This document shows positions 35,262 through 44,332 of a stretch of 64,000 bases of DNA, one piece after another. Positions within the stretch are counted from its first letter, which is position 1. Each line of letters starts with the position of its first letter. Where the stretch lies: NCBI RefSeq assembly GCF_000757385.1, contig NZ_JRHH01000002.1:186001-250000 (forward strand), given 5' to 3'. The translations under genes were made by a program, and so were the position numbers. The notes beneath the pieces are model-generated. The model had not been told where the DNA came from. It was given only the letters and a program-made list of their open reading frames with translations, and made no database searches. Origin of the DNA: Flavobacterium aquatile LMG 4008 = ATCC 11947 (GTDB taxonomy: Bacteria > Bacteroidota > Bacteroidia > Flavobacteriales > Flavobacteriaceae).

Positions 35262-35801
35262 CTTCTTTTCTCGTAATCGTTTATAAAATTTAAATCCCAA
35301 CATGATTATAATTGAAAATAAAAAGATTCCAATTACACCATAAATCCAGTTGAAAGCATTTTTTAAAATTACTAAAAAAACAACTGCAAATAAAATAATT
35401 GTGGCACCTTCATTCCAAAGTCGCATAAAATTAGACGAATAGTTGAATTTATCGTTTTGCAATTGCTTATAAATTTGATGGCATTTCAAATGATACAAAT
35501 AGAGAACAAAAACAAAGCCAAGTTTGACGTGCATCCATGGCATTTGCAGCCAAGCCTTTCCTAAATCGGTGAAAAACAACATCCAAAACGCAAAAATACT
35601 AGCTAAAACTGCACTTGGCCAAGTAATAATAAACCAAAGACGGTACGTCATTATTTTGTATTGAGTCAGTAAAATTTCTCTTTCGGGCGAAGGTTTTTGA
35701 TTGGCTTCTATTTGATACACAAACAACCGAACAATGTAAAACAAACCTGCAAACCAAGTGATTACAAAAATTAAGTGTAGTGATTTTAAGTATTCGTACA
35801 T
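35259..35801 (-). CDS. hemJ: Protoporphyrinogen IX oxidase HemJ
   Basis: A 180-residue protein with four to five membrane helices and the family motif LKSLHLIFVITWFAGLFYI containing the conserved His near residue 9; a conserved Lys lies in WMHVKLGF. HemJ oxidises protoporphyrinogen IX to protoporphyrin IX in the membrane and replaces HemG/HemY in many bacteria. The neighbouring hemH encodes the next enzyme in the path, which strongly supports this call over a generic CopD-like protein. Confidence 0.88.
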   Translation of the reverse strand: MYEYLKSLHLIFVITWFAGLFYIVRLFVYQIEANQKPSPEREILLTQYKIMTYRLWFIITWPSAVLASIFAFWMLFFTDLGKAWLQMPWMHVKLGFVFVLYLYHLKCHQIYKQLQNDKFNYSSNFMRLWNEGATIILFAVVFLVILKNAFNWIYGVIGIFLFSIIIMLGFKFYKRLREKK

Positions 35802-35809
35802 ATCAAAAG

Positions 35810-35842
35810 CTATTTACTAATCACTATTTACTAATTACTTCT
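35810..35842. repeat. AGTGAATAGTGATTAGT-type dispersed repeat, copy 3 (half element)
   Basis: CTATTTACTAATCACTATTT and TACTAATTACT run into the 3' end of hemH. The repeat provides the hemH stop codon and its last few residues (RSN). It is the same family as 7630-7691 and 35194-35261. Confidence 0.7.
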
Positions 35843-36850
35843 CTTAAAATCCCCAATCCAGTTCGCCACAACACCACACCATTCCTCTTCGTCATTCATA
35901 CATGGAACCGCCATAAATTCTTCGCCACCATGATGTAAAAATTGTTCGTTGGCTTCCATGGCAATTTCTTCTAACGTTTCTAAACAATCAGCAACAAACG
36001 CTGGAGTTACAACGGCTAATTTCTTAATTCCTTGTTCGGGCATTTTGTTGATTTCAACATCGGTGTATGGTGTTAACCATTTATCACCTGCTAAACGAGA
36101 TTGGAACGTTTGACTGTATTTTCCTTCTGGAATTCCTAATAATTTTACAACTTGTTTTGTTGTTTCATAACATTGATGACGGTAGCAAAATTCGTGTGCT
36201 GGCGAAGGCGTATTACAACATGAACCGTCAATAGCACAATGTGATTTGGTAACATCGGTTTTACGGATATGACGTTTCGGAATTCCGTGATACGAAAACA
36301 ATAAATGATCGTAATCAAATCCTTCCAAATGTTTTTTGATTGAATTCGCTAATGCCTGAATATAATCGGGTTTATTGTAAAATGCTGGAACATTGGTAAA
36401 AGTCATTTCAGGAAAAAACTTCTGACGCAATTCTTCTGCCAAAACCACAATTGTAGTTGTAGAAGCCATAGCATGTTGTGGATATAAAGGCATCAACATT
36501 ACTTCGGTTACGCCTTTGTCTTTCAACTCTTGCAAACCTTTTTGAATGGTCATCGTTCCATAACGCATTGCCAAAGCGACAGGAATATCAACCAATTTCT
36601 GAACTTTTTGATGCATTTTTTTCGAAAGTACAATTAAAGGCGAACCTTCGCTGGTCCAAATTCGAGCATAAGCTTCTGCCGATTTTTTTGGTCGCGTTTG
36701 TAAAATGATACCTCGAACTAATAATGCACGCAATAAAAACGGAACGTCAATTACGTATTTGTCCATTAAAAATTCATCTAAATACGGCTTAACATCTTTG
36801 GCTGTTGGACTTTCTGGAGAACCTAAATTTACAAGTAATACACCTTTCAT
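35831..36850 (-). CDS. hemH: Ferrochelatase
   Basis: A 339-residue enzyme that inserts Fe2+ into protoporphyrin IX, the last step of haem synthesis. It has the start MKGVLLVNLGSPESPT, the active-site segment FSYHGIPKRHIRK with the conserved His, and the C-terminal metal-site region PAFVADCLETLEEIA. It is on the same strand as hemJ with a 29-base gap, so the last two enzymes of the path are co-expressed. Confidence 0.96.
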   Translation of the reverse strand: MKGVLLVNLGSPESPTAKDVKPYLDEFLMDKYVIDVPFLLRALLVRGIILQTRPKKSAEAYARIWTSEGSPLIVLSKKMHQKVQKLVDIPVALAMRYGTMTIQKGLQELKDKGVTEVMLMPLYPQHAMASTTTIVVLAEELRQKFFPEMTFTNVPAFYNKPDYIQALANSIKKHLEGFDYDHLLFSYHGIPKRHIRKTDVTKSHCAIDGSCCNTPSPAHEFCYRHQCYETTKQVVKLLGIPEGKYSQTFQSRLAGDKWLTPYTDVEINKMPEQGIKKLAVVTPAFVADCLETLEEIAMEANEQFLHHGGEEFMAVPCMNDEEEWCGVVANWIGDFKRSN

Positions 36851-36962
36851 AGTAAAATTTAATTTTTTGTAAAAGTAAATTATTCTTACTTTTTACATTT
36901 ATGTTTATGTTTTTTTTATCGATTGTTTGATATACGAAATTTATTGGGTTATGTTTTCGGGT

Positions 36963-37988
36963 TTATTTTAAATTTTCCAAAAACAAAATAAGCTCAGGAT
37001 AAAAATCATTGAATGAAATATAATTTGGATTTCCCTCTAATTTTTCGGTTATAAATTGATGTAAATCTTTAAAATGTAAATATCCTTTTGATTGATTTTC
37101 AATTTCATATTCTTCCCTTTCAATACCATATTTTTTCCCTAATATTTTTGCAACACAAACTCGTACTAACATTTCGTCTAATTCATCTTTCCATCTGTTC
37201 TCAGGTAGAACTTTACCATTTGGTTTGGTTAAGAATTTATTTTTAATGCTATTAAGGCGATTATAATTTGAAGAAATAAAATCTGAAACAAATAAATGGG
37301 AACATTCATGAATGACTACGTTAAAAGCTGGTACAAATTTTATACTTTCTTCATTTGCTGAATTTGGATTTTCAGAAGAAAGATAAGCAAGTTTAAATTG
37401 CCTACAGTTCTTGTATTCTTTAATCTCGATTGAATTACTTGTATGATTGTTTAGTAAATCAATGTAAATTATAAATTTATCGTTTGTTTCTGTCTTGAAG
37501 AACTTTTTTGTTTCTTTTAAAACATCACTTCTATTAATAGTGTCTAAAGCAAATAGTGCTGTTTCTTTATATAGTTTTTGATGTTTTTTGATGAACTTCG
37601 AAACGTTACAATCTTTATAAAATGAGTTTAAATGAGCAATAAAATCCTCTATTTTTGAACTTTTAATATAATCACCTTGATAAGGAAATTTGAGTTTAAA
37701 TGGATATTTTTCTGTTAAATAAAGCCCTATAGTTGAAACATTTGGCGCATCCCATTGATCTAAATTTCTATACCAATTTAAAGATTTATGATTTTTGTAT
37801 GGTTTAAAATACGCATCAAAATCTTTTAAATAAACTGATGGAGTTGGTTTTATATCTAAAGAATCTCTACCAATTGCCATGGCATAAAAAATAGAAACTG
37901 CTTCAATACGATTGTCAACTTTAACTTCAACTTGTGCAAATGATAAATTGGTTAAGAAAACAAAAAGCAACAAAAATAAATTCTTCAT
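36963..37988 (-). CDS. Secreted DUF4932-like protein with a HExxH-type motif
   Basis: A 341-residue protein with a signal peptide (about 1-18, ending SFAQ). The segment FNVVIHECSHLFVSDF contains HExxH, the zinc site of metallopeptidases, and a later DELDEMLVRVCVA helix could supply the third ligand. I relate it from memory to DUF4932. It is 3 bases downstream of the AraC gene, so the two are co-transcribed beside the haem genes. A link to haem is inferred from position only. Confidence 0.65.
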   Translation of the reverse strand: MKNLFLLLFVFLTNLSFAQVEVKVDNRIEAVSIFYAMAIGRDSLDIKPTPSVYLKDFDAYFKPYKNHKSLNWYRNLDQWDAPNVSTIGLYLTEKYPFKLKFPYQGDYIKSSKIEDFIAHLNSFYKDCNVSKFIKKHQKLYKETALFALDTINRSDVLKETKKFFKTETNDKFIIYIDLLNNHTSNSIEIKEYKNCRQFKLAYLSSENPNSANEESIKFVPAFNVVIHECSHLFVSDFISSNYNRLNSIKNKFLTKPNGKVLPENRWKDELDEMLVRVCVAKILGKKYGIEREEYEIENQSKGYLHFKDLHQFITEKLEGNPNYISFNDFYPELILFLENLK

Positions 37989-37991
37989 ACT

Positions 37992-38864
37992 TTACACATT
38001 AGTATTTATCGACATCAAATATTTTTTTGGCGTCGTTGCAAATTTTTTCTTGAAGGCAGCAATAAAATGACTTCCTGTACTATAACCAATTTTTAGTCCA
38101 ACTTCATTTACATTATACGAACCAGAATCTAATAATTGTCGGGCATAATCCATTTTATAATCAAATAGAAATCCGTACACCGTGTCACCATAAATTTGTT
38201 TGAAACCCATTTTTAGTTTTTTCAAACTCAGTCCAACTTGCTCCGAAAGTTCTTCCAATCCTGGTGGTTCAGCCATATTTGCAATGATAATTTCTTTGGC
38301 TTTTTTAATCTTCATGACATTATCTTCGTCAATTAAAAACGGACATTGCTCAGCATTTGGATCTTCTGAACGGTTGAAATACAAACTCAATAATTCATAT
38401 CCTTTACCTTTATAGTATAGATTTTTTATAGAAGGATTTAAGTTATAATGGAACAATTGACTTAGTACAATTGCCATTGACGGACTAATATCGCCTTCTT
38501 TGTAGTATTTTTTATCTTTATTTTCTTCACTTAAGAACGGAATATGATCAGCTTCGTTAGAAAACAATCCATGAAACTTCTGAATGGAAATTATCATAGA
38601 AATTATCCAAGAATTCGGAGCTAATTCTAAATTTAATGGCAATTCTTTTTGCGGATTGTAGAATAATAATGACTTTTCATCTTTCAATTCTAAGGCATAA
38701 TTCCCCTCATTAAAGACAAATTTTGCTTTTCCTTTAATGCCAAAATGAAATTGAATAAGCCCTTGATTTACGTGTCTTTTTACGTGAAAACTTTCATTTC
38801 CATCATTTTGAAAACGAATTAAAATAAAATCATTTTCAATTTTTATTTCTTCTTGAGAACCCAT
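37992..38864 (-). CDS. AraC-family transcriptional regulator next to the haem genes
   Basis: A 290-residue regulator with an N-terminal cupin-like sensing half (about 1-180) and a C-terminal pair of helix-turn-helix motifs (about 190-285; GLEELSEQVGLSLKKLKMGF and VNEVGLKIGYSTGSHFIAAF). The domain order resembles PchR-type regulators of iron uptake. It is divergent from hemA across 227 bases that contain a 29-bp palindrome. Control of haem synthesis or iron genes is a reasonable inference. Confidence 0.88.
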   Translation of the reverse strand: MGSQEEIKIENDFILIRFQNDGNESFHVKRHVNQGLIQFHFGIKGKAKFVFNEGNYALELKDEKSLLFYNPQKELPLNLELAPNSWIISMIISIQKFHGLFSNEADHIPFLSEENKDKKYYKEGDISPSMAIVLSQLFHYNLNPSIKNLYYKGKGYELLSLYFNRSEDPNAEQCPFLIDEDNVMKIKKAKEIIIANMAEPPGLEELSEQVGLSLKKLKMGFKQIYGDTVYGFLFDYKMDYARQLLDSGSYNVNEVGLKIGYSTGSHFIAAFKKKFATTPKKYLMSINTNV

Positions 38865-38904
38865 AGCGATGTTTTTCCGTATATACTTTCGAAATTCTGT
38901 TACA

Positions 38905-38933
38905 TTCTTATTTAGAATTATTCTACATAAGAA
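38905..38933. promoter_or_regulatory. 29-bp near-perfect palindrome between araC and hemA, candidate operator
   Basis: The sequence is symmetric around base 38919: TTCTTAT at 38905-38911 matches ATAAGAA at 38927-38933, and TAGAAT at 38913-38918 matches ATTCTA at 38920-38925. Thirteen of 14 base pairs match. There is no T-run, so it is not a terminator. It lies 41 bases upstream of the araC start. Confidence 0.6.
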
Positions 38934-39035
38934 ATTTGTTAGAACTTGATTTCACTACAAATTTATAATAAATAACGCTAAAAAGTCGAATTTGGTTTAA
39001 AAATTCTCAGAGCGATACAAAAAGTCCTTCTAGCG

Positions 39036-39067
39036 TTGTTTTTATGAAATGTATAGTAATAATTTTG
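39036..39067 (+). promoter_or_regulatory. Candidate hemA promoter
   Basis: TTG at 39036-39038 and TAATTTTG at 39060-39067 match the -33 and -7 elements with a 21-base spacer. The hemA ATG lies 24 bases after the -7 box. Confidence 0.62.
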
Positions 39068-39091
39068 TTGAACTTTTTAGAAAAGTAGAAT

Positions 39092-40351
39092 ATGGAAAAT
39101 TTTAATATGTCGAAACACACTTCTTTTTACGCATTAGGTTTAAGTTACAAAAAAGCAGACGCAGCAATTAGAGGTAAATTTAGTTTAGACAACCAAGCAA
39201 AGGCAACTTTGTTAATACAAGCCGAAGCCGAAGGAATTGAAGCACTTATAGTGACATCAACTTGCAATAGAACCGAAATCTATGGTTTTGCGCAACATCC
39301 ATATCAACTAATAAAATTACTTTGTGAAAACAGTAAAGGTAGCGTTGAAGAATTTCAAGAAGTTGCCTATATCTACAAAAATCAAGAAGCAATCAATCAC
39401 ATGTTTCGTGTTGGAACTGGTTTAGACAGTCAAATCCTTGGAGATTTTGAAATTATAAGTCAGATTAAAACGGCTTTTAACGAAAGTAAATCTAACGGAA
39501 TGGTAAATTCTTTCCTTGAAAGATTAGTGAATTCGGTTATTCAAGCAAGCAAAAAAATTAAAACCGATACCGATATATCTTCTGGAGCAACTTCGGTTTC
39601 ATTTGCATCAGTTCAATACATCATAAAAAATGTAGCAGATATTTCTAATAAAAACATTTTACTTTTCGGAACAGGAAAAATAGGTAGAAATACTTGTGAG
39701 AATCTTGTAAAACACACTAAACACGATCATATTACTTTAATAAATCGTACTAAAGATAAAGCAGAAAAACTAGCTCAAAAATTGGATTTAATTGTTAAAG
39801 ATTACGCCGATTTACAACTCGAACTTCAAAAAGCAGACGTTGTAGTTGTTGCAACTGGAGCACAAAATCCTACTATTGATAAAGCCATTTTAAATCTGAA
39901 AAAACCTTTATTGATTTTAGATTTATCAATTCCGAAAAATGTTCACGAAAATGTAAAAGAAGTAGAAGGTGTAACATTGATTCACCTAGATCATTTGTCT
40001 CAAATGACCGACGAAACTTTAGAAAATCGTAAGTTGCATATTCCTGCTGCCGAAGCTATTATTGAAGATATAAAAGAAGAATTTTCGGCTTGGACAAAAA
40101 ACAGAAAGTTCGCACCAACAATTCAAGCGTTAAAAGAAAAATTAAATTCTATTAAAGACGGCGAATTGAATTTTCAACGCAAAAAATTATCTAATTTTGA
40201 CGAACAACAAGCCGAATTAATAAGCAACAGAATCATTCAAAAAATTACCAATCACTTTGTAAACCATTTAAAAGATGGCGAATCGATGGATGAAGGAATT
40301 GAATGGATTGAAAAAGTATTTCAGTTAGAACAAGAGAAATCATTTTTTTAA
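39092..40351 (+). CDS. hemA: Glutamyl-tRNA reductase
   Basis: A 419-residue enzyme that reduces glutamyl-tRNA to glutamate-1-semialdehyde, the first step of the C5 haem path. The nucleophilic Cys is in TSTCNRTEIY (Cys58), and the NADPH-binding site LLFGTGKIGRN follows near 190. The C-terminal dimer helices are complete. The next enzyme, HemL, is not in the window. It is first in the plus-strand haem run with its own promoter. Confidence 0.96.
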   Translation: MENFNMSKHTSFYALGLSYKKADAAIRGKFSLDNQAKATLLIQAEAEGIEALIVTSTCNRTEIYGFAQHPYQLIKLLCENSKGSVEEFQEVAYIYKNQEAINHMFRVGTGLDSQILGDFEIISQIKTAFNESKSNGMVNSFLERLVNSVIQASKKIKTDTDISSGATSVSFASVQYIIKNVADISNKNILLFGTGKIGRNTCENLVKHTKHDHITLINRTKDKAEKLAQKLDLIVKDYADLQLELQKADVVVVATGAQNPTIDKAILNLKKPLLILDLSIPKNVHENVKEVEGVTLIHLDHLSQMTDETLENRKLHIPAAEAIIEDIKEEFSAWTKNRKFAPTIQALKEKLNSIKDGELNFQRKKLSNFDEQQAELISNRIIQKITNHFVNHLKDGESMDEGIEWIEKVFQLEQEKSFF

Positions 40352-40378
40352 AATCTTTTGCTTCAAAACAATAATAAC

Positions 40379-40410
40379 CTTCGAGACTTAGCGTCTTTGT
40401 GGCAAAAAAG
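40379..40410 (+). repeat. CTTTGTG...TAAAA-type intergenic repeat, copy 2
   Basis: CTTCGAGACTTAGCGTC and TTTGTGGCAAAAAAG lie directly before the hemC start. It is related to 13793-13836 and 42684-42718. Confidence 0.5.
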
Positions 40411-40412
40411 AA

Positions 40413-41336
40413 ATGGAAAAAACAATACGTATTGGAACTCGTGATAGTGAATTAGCACTTTGGCAAGCACACACGGTTCAAAAACAATTAAACGATTTAG
40501 GTTACAAAACCGAAATTATAGCCGTAAAATCACAAGGTGACATCCTTCTAGATAAACCTCTTTACGAACTCGGAATTACCGGAATTTTCACAAAAACTTT
40601 AGATATTGCCATGATAAATGGTCAAGTTGACATTGCAGTGCATTCCATGAAAGATGTGCCAACTGCTTTGCCTATTGGAATTGTGCAAGCTGCCGTTTTG
40701 GAAAGAGCCAATACTTTAGATATTTTAGTTCACAAAGGAAACACTGATTTTCTAGAAACAGAAGCTACAATTGCCACCGGAAGTTTGAGACGTCAAGCCA
40801 TGTGGTGGAACAAATATCCAAACCATAAAGTGGTCGATTTACGCGGAAATGTAAACACAAGAATGCAAAAACTACAGGATAATGATTGGAGTGGAGCCGT
40901 TTTTGCAGCCGCAGGTTTAGAACGAATAAACTTAAAACCAGACAACTACATCAATCTCGATTGGATGATTCCTGCACCAGCACAAGGTGCGATGCTTGTT
41001 GTTGCAATGGCAGAAGACGAATTTACGTTAGATGCATTGTCACAACTCAATCACATCGAAACCGAAATTTGTACTTACATAGAAAGACAATTTCTAAAAA
41101 CACTCGAAGGCGGATGTACTGCGCCAATTGGAGCAATCGCAACCTATAATGAAAAGGAAGACACTATCAATTTTAAAGGCGTTTTGTTATCCATTGACGG
41201 GCAACAAAAACTAGAAATCGATAAAAATGTAGATATTTCTGAATGGAAAAAACTAGGATTCAATGCTGCTCAAGAAATTTTAAACAATGGCGGAAGTGAA
41301 TTGATGGCGGAAATAAAGAAACAATTAAAGAAATAG
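40413..41336 (+). CDS. hemC: Porphobilinogen deaminase (hydroxymethylbilane synthase)
   Basis: A 307-residue enzyme that joins four porphobilinogens into hydroxymethylbilane. It has the N-terminal IRIGTRDSELALWQA, catalytic VAVHSMKDVP, GSLRRQAMW and the dipyrromethane-attaching Cys in EGGCTAPIGA (about residue 235). It is followed by a kinase-like gene and then hemD. Confidence 0.97.
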   Translation: MEKTIRIGTRDSELALWQAHTVQKQLNDLGYKTEIIAVKSQGDILLDKPLYELGITGIFTKTLDIAMINGQVDIAVHSMKDVPTALPIGIVQAAVLERANTLDILVHKGNTDFLETEATIATGSLRRQAMWWNKYPNHKVVDLRGNVNTRMQKLQDNDWSGAVFAAAGLERINLKPDNYINLDWMIPAPAQGAMLVVAMAEDEFTLDALSQLNHIETEICTYIERQFLKTLEGGCTAPIGAIATYNEKEDTINFKGVLLSIDGQQKLEIDKNVDISEWKKLGFNAAQEILNNGGSELMAEIKKQLKK

Positions 41337-41385
41337 TGTGTTTATTTATGATAAATTCAATTTGTAAAAAAAGCATTATATTTGT

Positions 41386-42015
41386 ATGGATATAAAAATC
41401 GTAAAAGATGAACTACAAAATATCATTCAAGGAGAGAGCGGAACTAGCGAAAGAACTCTTATCCAAACAATTGCCAGTTACCTTAGAGCAAGCCAAACAG
41501 CAAGCTCAATGGTTAAAAACGATAAGTACTACAAACAAGAAGAAACAAAGAGCATAATAGAATATTGTAATCAGAATAATCTTTGGACCGATGATAAAGT
41601 AAATTTTGATTTATTTATTTCTGAAGGTGCAGAACAAAAAGTTTATATAAAAAATGAAAAAACAGTATATAAACTTAACGACTCAATTTACTATTCCTCT
41701 TGGCATGATTATTTCACAAATTTATTGCTAAATAATTATTTTTTTCCTGAAACTTCATACACACTAGTTGGTTTTTGTCTTGTTGATGAAATTCTATTTG
41801 CTTTAGTTGAACAGCCTTTTGTAAAAGCAAATCAACCAACAGATTTAAGTAAAGTTAAAGAATTTATGATTGCTAACGGTTTTGAAAACACTAGAAATCA
41901 CGATTATTATCATTCTGAATTAGGAATAATTCTTGAAGATTTACATGATGAAAATGTACTAACACAAGATGGTATTTTATATTTTATTGATACCGTTTTT
42001 TATATTAAACAATGA
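41386..42015 (+). CDS. Small kinase-like protein inserted between hemC and hemD
   Basis: A 209-residue protein with no signal peptide or membrane helix. A possible minimal kinase fold can be read: EGAEQKVYIKNEKTVYKLND (about 79-98) as the nucleotide loop and Lys strand, ALVEQPFVK as the hinge, ILEDLHDENVL as the catalytic loop with Asp and Asn, and YFIDTVF as the metal-binding Asp. It resembles, from memory, the kinase-like domain of phage and conjugative 'polyvalent' proteins. Its TGA overlaps the hemD ATG by 4 bases (ATGA), so the two are translationally coupled. The function is unknown. Confidence 0.6.
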   Translation: MDIKIVKDELQNIIQGESGTSERTLIQTIASYLRASQTASSMVKNDKYYKQEETKSIIEYCNQNNLWTDDKVNFDLFISEGAEQKVYIKNEKTVYKLNDSIYYSSWHDYFTNLLLNNYFFPETSYTLVGFCLVDEILFALVEQPFVKANQPTDLSKVKEFMIANGFENTRNHDYYHSELGIILEDLHDENVLTQDGILYFIDTVFYIKQ

Positions 42016-42683
42016 CAAAACAAATCAACATACTATCCACCAAAAAGCTTTTGCCAAATCAAAAGCAACAGTTAGTAGACGCCAACTTTACAGTTCTTGA
42101 AGAAGATTTTATCGAAACTACTATCAAGAATTTTGAATTATCTAAAGTAAATAACAACCTAATTTTTACAAGCCAAAACGCCGTTCAAAGTATTTTACAA
42201 CATCCAAAATGTGAAGATTTAAAAAGCAAAGATGTTTTTTCTATCGGAATGAAAACCAAAGATTTATTAACCGAAAACGGATTTAATGTTGTTGCTTACA
42301 CAGGTTACGCAGCAGATTTGGCCGAAATAATATCCTTGATTTATTCAGAAGAATCATTCACTTTTTTCAGTGGAAATTTACGCCGTGATGTATTACCAAA
42401 TACATTAAAAGAAAACGAGATTACTTTCAACGAAATAGAAGTATACGAAACCAAAATAACATCAAAAAAAATAACAAAAAAACTAGACGGGATTTTATTT
42501 TTTAGTCCATCAGCAGTAGAAAGTTATTTTAAAATGAACACCATAAAAGACGAAACTTGTTTTTGCATTGGCGAAACCACTGCAGAAGCTTTAGAAAATA
42601 AAAAAGTAAAAACCATAGTAATTGCAGACAAACCATCGGTAGAAAATGTGATTGCAGAAGTAGTAGAATATTATAATAATTAA
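42012..42683 (+). CDS. hemD: Uroporphyrinogen-III synthase
   Basis: A 223-residue two-domain protein that cyclises hydroxymethylbilane with inversion of ring D. Sequence conservation in this family is low; supporting features are IFTSQNAVQSIL, GYAADLAEII and FFSPSAVESYF in the expected places and the setting between hemC and hemE. It starts within the stop of the kinase-like gene. Confidence 0.9.
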   Translation: MTKQINILSTKKLLPNQKQQLVDANFTVLEEDFIETTIKNFELSKVNNNLIFTSQNAVQSILQHPKCEDLKSKDVFSIGMKTKDLLTENGFNVVAYTGYAADLAEIISLIYSEESFTFFSGNLRRDVLPNTLKENEITFNEIEVYETKITSKKITKKLDGILFFSPSAVESYFKMNTIKDETCFCIGETTAEALENKKVKTIVIADKPSVENVIAEVVEYYNN

Positions 42684-42718
42684 ACTTTGTGCCATAGTGC
42701 CTAGTGGTAAAAAAATAT
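42684..42718 (+). repeat. CTTTGTG...TAAAA-type intergenic repeat, copy 3
   Basis: ACTTTGTGCCATAGTGCC and TAGTGGTAAAAAAATAT lie just before the hemE start. The GTG at 42704 within it is in frame with hemE but is more likely part of the repeat than a start codon. Confidence 0.55.
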
Positions 42719-42724
42719 AAAAAA

Positions 42725-43753
42725 ATGATCAAGAACGACCTATTTTTAAGAGCATTAAACAATGAAACCGTAGAACGTCCGCCAGTTTGGATGATGCGTC
42801 AAGCAGGAAGATATTTACCAGAATTCAGAGCTTTGCGTGACAAATACGATTTCTTCACACGTTGTGAAACTCCAGAATTAGCAGCAGAAATCACAGTGCA
42901 ACCTATTAGAATTGTAAAACCAGATGCTGCAATTTTATTTTCAGATATTTTGGTAGTTCCAAGAGCAATGGGAATTCACGTGGAGTTGAAAGACAATTTG
43001 GGACCAATTATTCCAAATCCAATTCGCACAATGGAACAAGTTAACCAAGTAATTGTACCAGATGTTAATGAAACTTTAGGTTATGTTTTTGATGCTATCA
43101 AATTAACCAAAGAAATGTTGAACGATGAGGTTCCATTAATTGGTTTTGCAGGTTCACCTTGGACAATTTTTTGCTACTGCGTTGAAGGAAAAGGATCAAA
43201 AAGTTTCGATACGGCTAAAGGATTTTGTTTCTCAAATCCAGTTGCTGCTCATACATTATTGCAAAAAATTACTGATACAACGATTCTATATTTGAAAGAA
43301 AAAGTAAAATCGGGTGTAAATGCAGTTCAGATTTTCGATTCTTGGGGCGGAATGTTATCGCCAGTAGATTATCAAGAATTTTCATGGAAATACATCAACC
43401 AAATCGTTGAAGCACTTTCAGAAGATACCAAAGTAATTGTTTTCGGAAAAGGATGTTGGTTTGCTCTTAATGAAATGGCACAATCTAAAGCATCAGCACT
43501 TGGTGTAGATTGGACTTGTTCGGCAAGAAATGCTCGTTATTTAACAGGCGGAAAAATCACATTACAAGGAAATTTCGATCCATCAAGATTATTATCTCCA
43601 ATTCCAACCATCAAAAAAATGGTGCACGAAATGATAGATGAATTCGGAAAAGACAATTACATCGTAAATCTTGGGCATGGAATTTTACCAAATATTCCAG
43701 TAGATCATGCTAAAGCTTTTATCGAAGCAGTTAAAGAATATTCACCTAGATAG
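42725..43753 (+). CDS. hemE: Uroporphyrinogen decarboxylase
   Basis: A 342-residue enzyme that removes four carboxyl groups from uroporphyrinogen III. It has the signatures [19 protein letters not shown] (N-terminal, with the conserved Arg pair) and [20 protein letters not shown]. The ATG at 42725 begins [11 protein letters not shown]; an upstream in-frame GTG lies in a repeat and was rejected. Confidence 0.96.
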   Translation: MIKNDLFLRALNNETVERPPVWMMRQAGRYLPEFRALRDKYDFFTRCETPELAAEITVQPIRIVKPDAAILFSDILVVPRAMGIHVELKDNLGPIIPNPIRTMEQVNQVIVPDVNETLGYVFDAIKLTKEMLNDEVPLIGFAGSPWTIFCYCVEGKGSKSFDTAKGFCFSNPVAAHTLLQKITDTTILYLKEKVKSGVNAVQIFDSWGGMLSPVDYQEFSWKYINQIVEALSEDTKVIVFGKGCWFALNEMAQSKASALGVDWTCSARNARYLTGGKITLQGNFDPSRLLSPIPTIKKMVHEMIDEFGKDNYIVNLGHGILPNIPVDHAKAFIEAVKEYSPR

Positions 43754-43759
43754 TTGACA

Positions 43760-44317
43760 ATGAATGCGAAATCTTTGTTTTTAGTAGCCTCTTTTTTCTT
43801 ATTTAGTGTGATGTATTCGCAAACTAGTTTAAAGTTTAATACTGTAACAGCTTTAATAGGAATACCAAACATTGGTTTAGAAACAAATTTATCTAAAAAA
43901 TTTACTTTTCAAGTAGATGCCACAGCTTCACTTTGGAAATCAATAAATAACGCTCCGTTTAAGTTATTTATTTTAATTCCAGAAGTTAGATATTATCCTA
44001 AAGAGGCAACCAAAGGTTTTTTTGTTGGAACGCACATTGGTGGAGCTTCCTACGAATTTCAAAAATGGAACTATATTAACACTAATTATTATCAAAAAGG
44101 ATATAGTGTTTTATATGGCGTAACATTAGGTTATCAATTTGAGGTTTCGTCTAAATTGAATTTAGAGGTTTTTGCTGGTGGCGGCTATAATCAAGGTTTT
44201 TACAAAGGTTATATTTTAAGCACAGGCGAACGTTATGATCTAGCAAAAGATTACAATAAAAGTGGCGAATTAATACCTTATCGAGCAGGATTAATGTTGG
44301 TTTATAAATTAAAGTAA
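43760..44317 (+). CDS. DUF3575-like outer-membrane beta-barrel protein
   Basis: A 185-residue protein with a signal peptide (about 1-20, ending YSQ) and a compact barrel of about eight strands (GLETNLSKKFTFQVDATASL, FFVGTHIGGASYEF, LEVFAGGGYNQGFYKG). I place it with DUF3575 by memory. It starts 6 bases after hemE stops, so it is in the haem operon. Whether it serves haem or iron traffic is unknown. The ATG at 43760 was preferred over a TTG six bases earlier. Confidence 0.7.
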   Translation: MNAKSLFLVASFFLFSVMYSQTSLKFNTVTALIGIPNIGLETNLSKKFTFQVDATASLWKSINNAPFKLFILIPEVRYYPKEATKGFFVGTHIGGASYEFQKWNYINTNYYQKGYSVLYGVTLGYQFEVSSKLNLEVFAGGGYNQGFYKGYILSTGERYDLAKDYNKSGELIPYRAGLMLVYKLK

Positions 44318-44332
44318 GTGATTTAACTTAAA

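Noticed and set aside
41377..41384. TATATTTG as a separate promoter for the kinase-like gene
   Set aside because: It matches the -7 consensus, but transcription would begin at or after the ATG at 41386 and the nearest TTTG upstream is only 12 bases away, too close for a -33 box.
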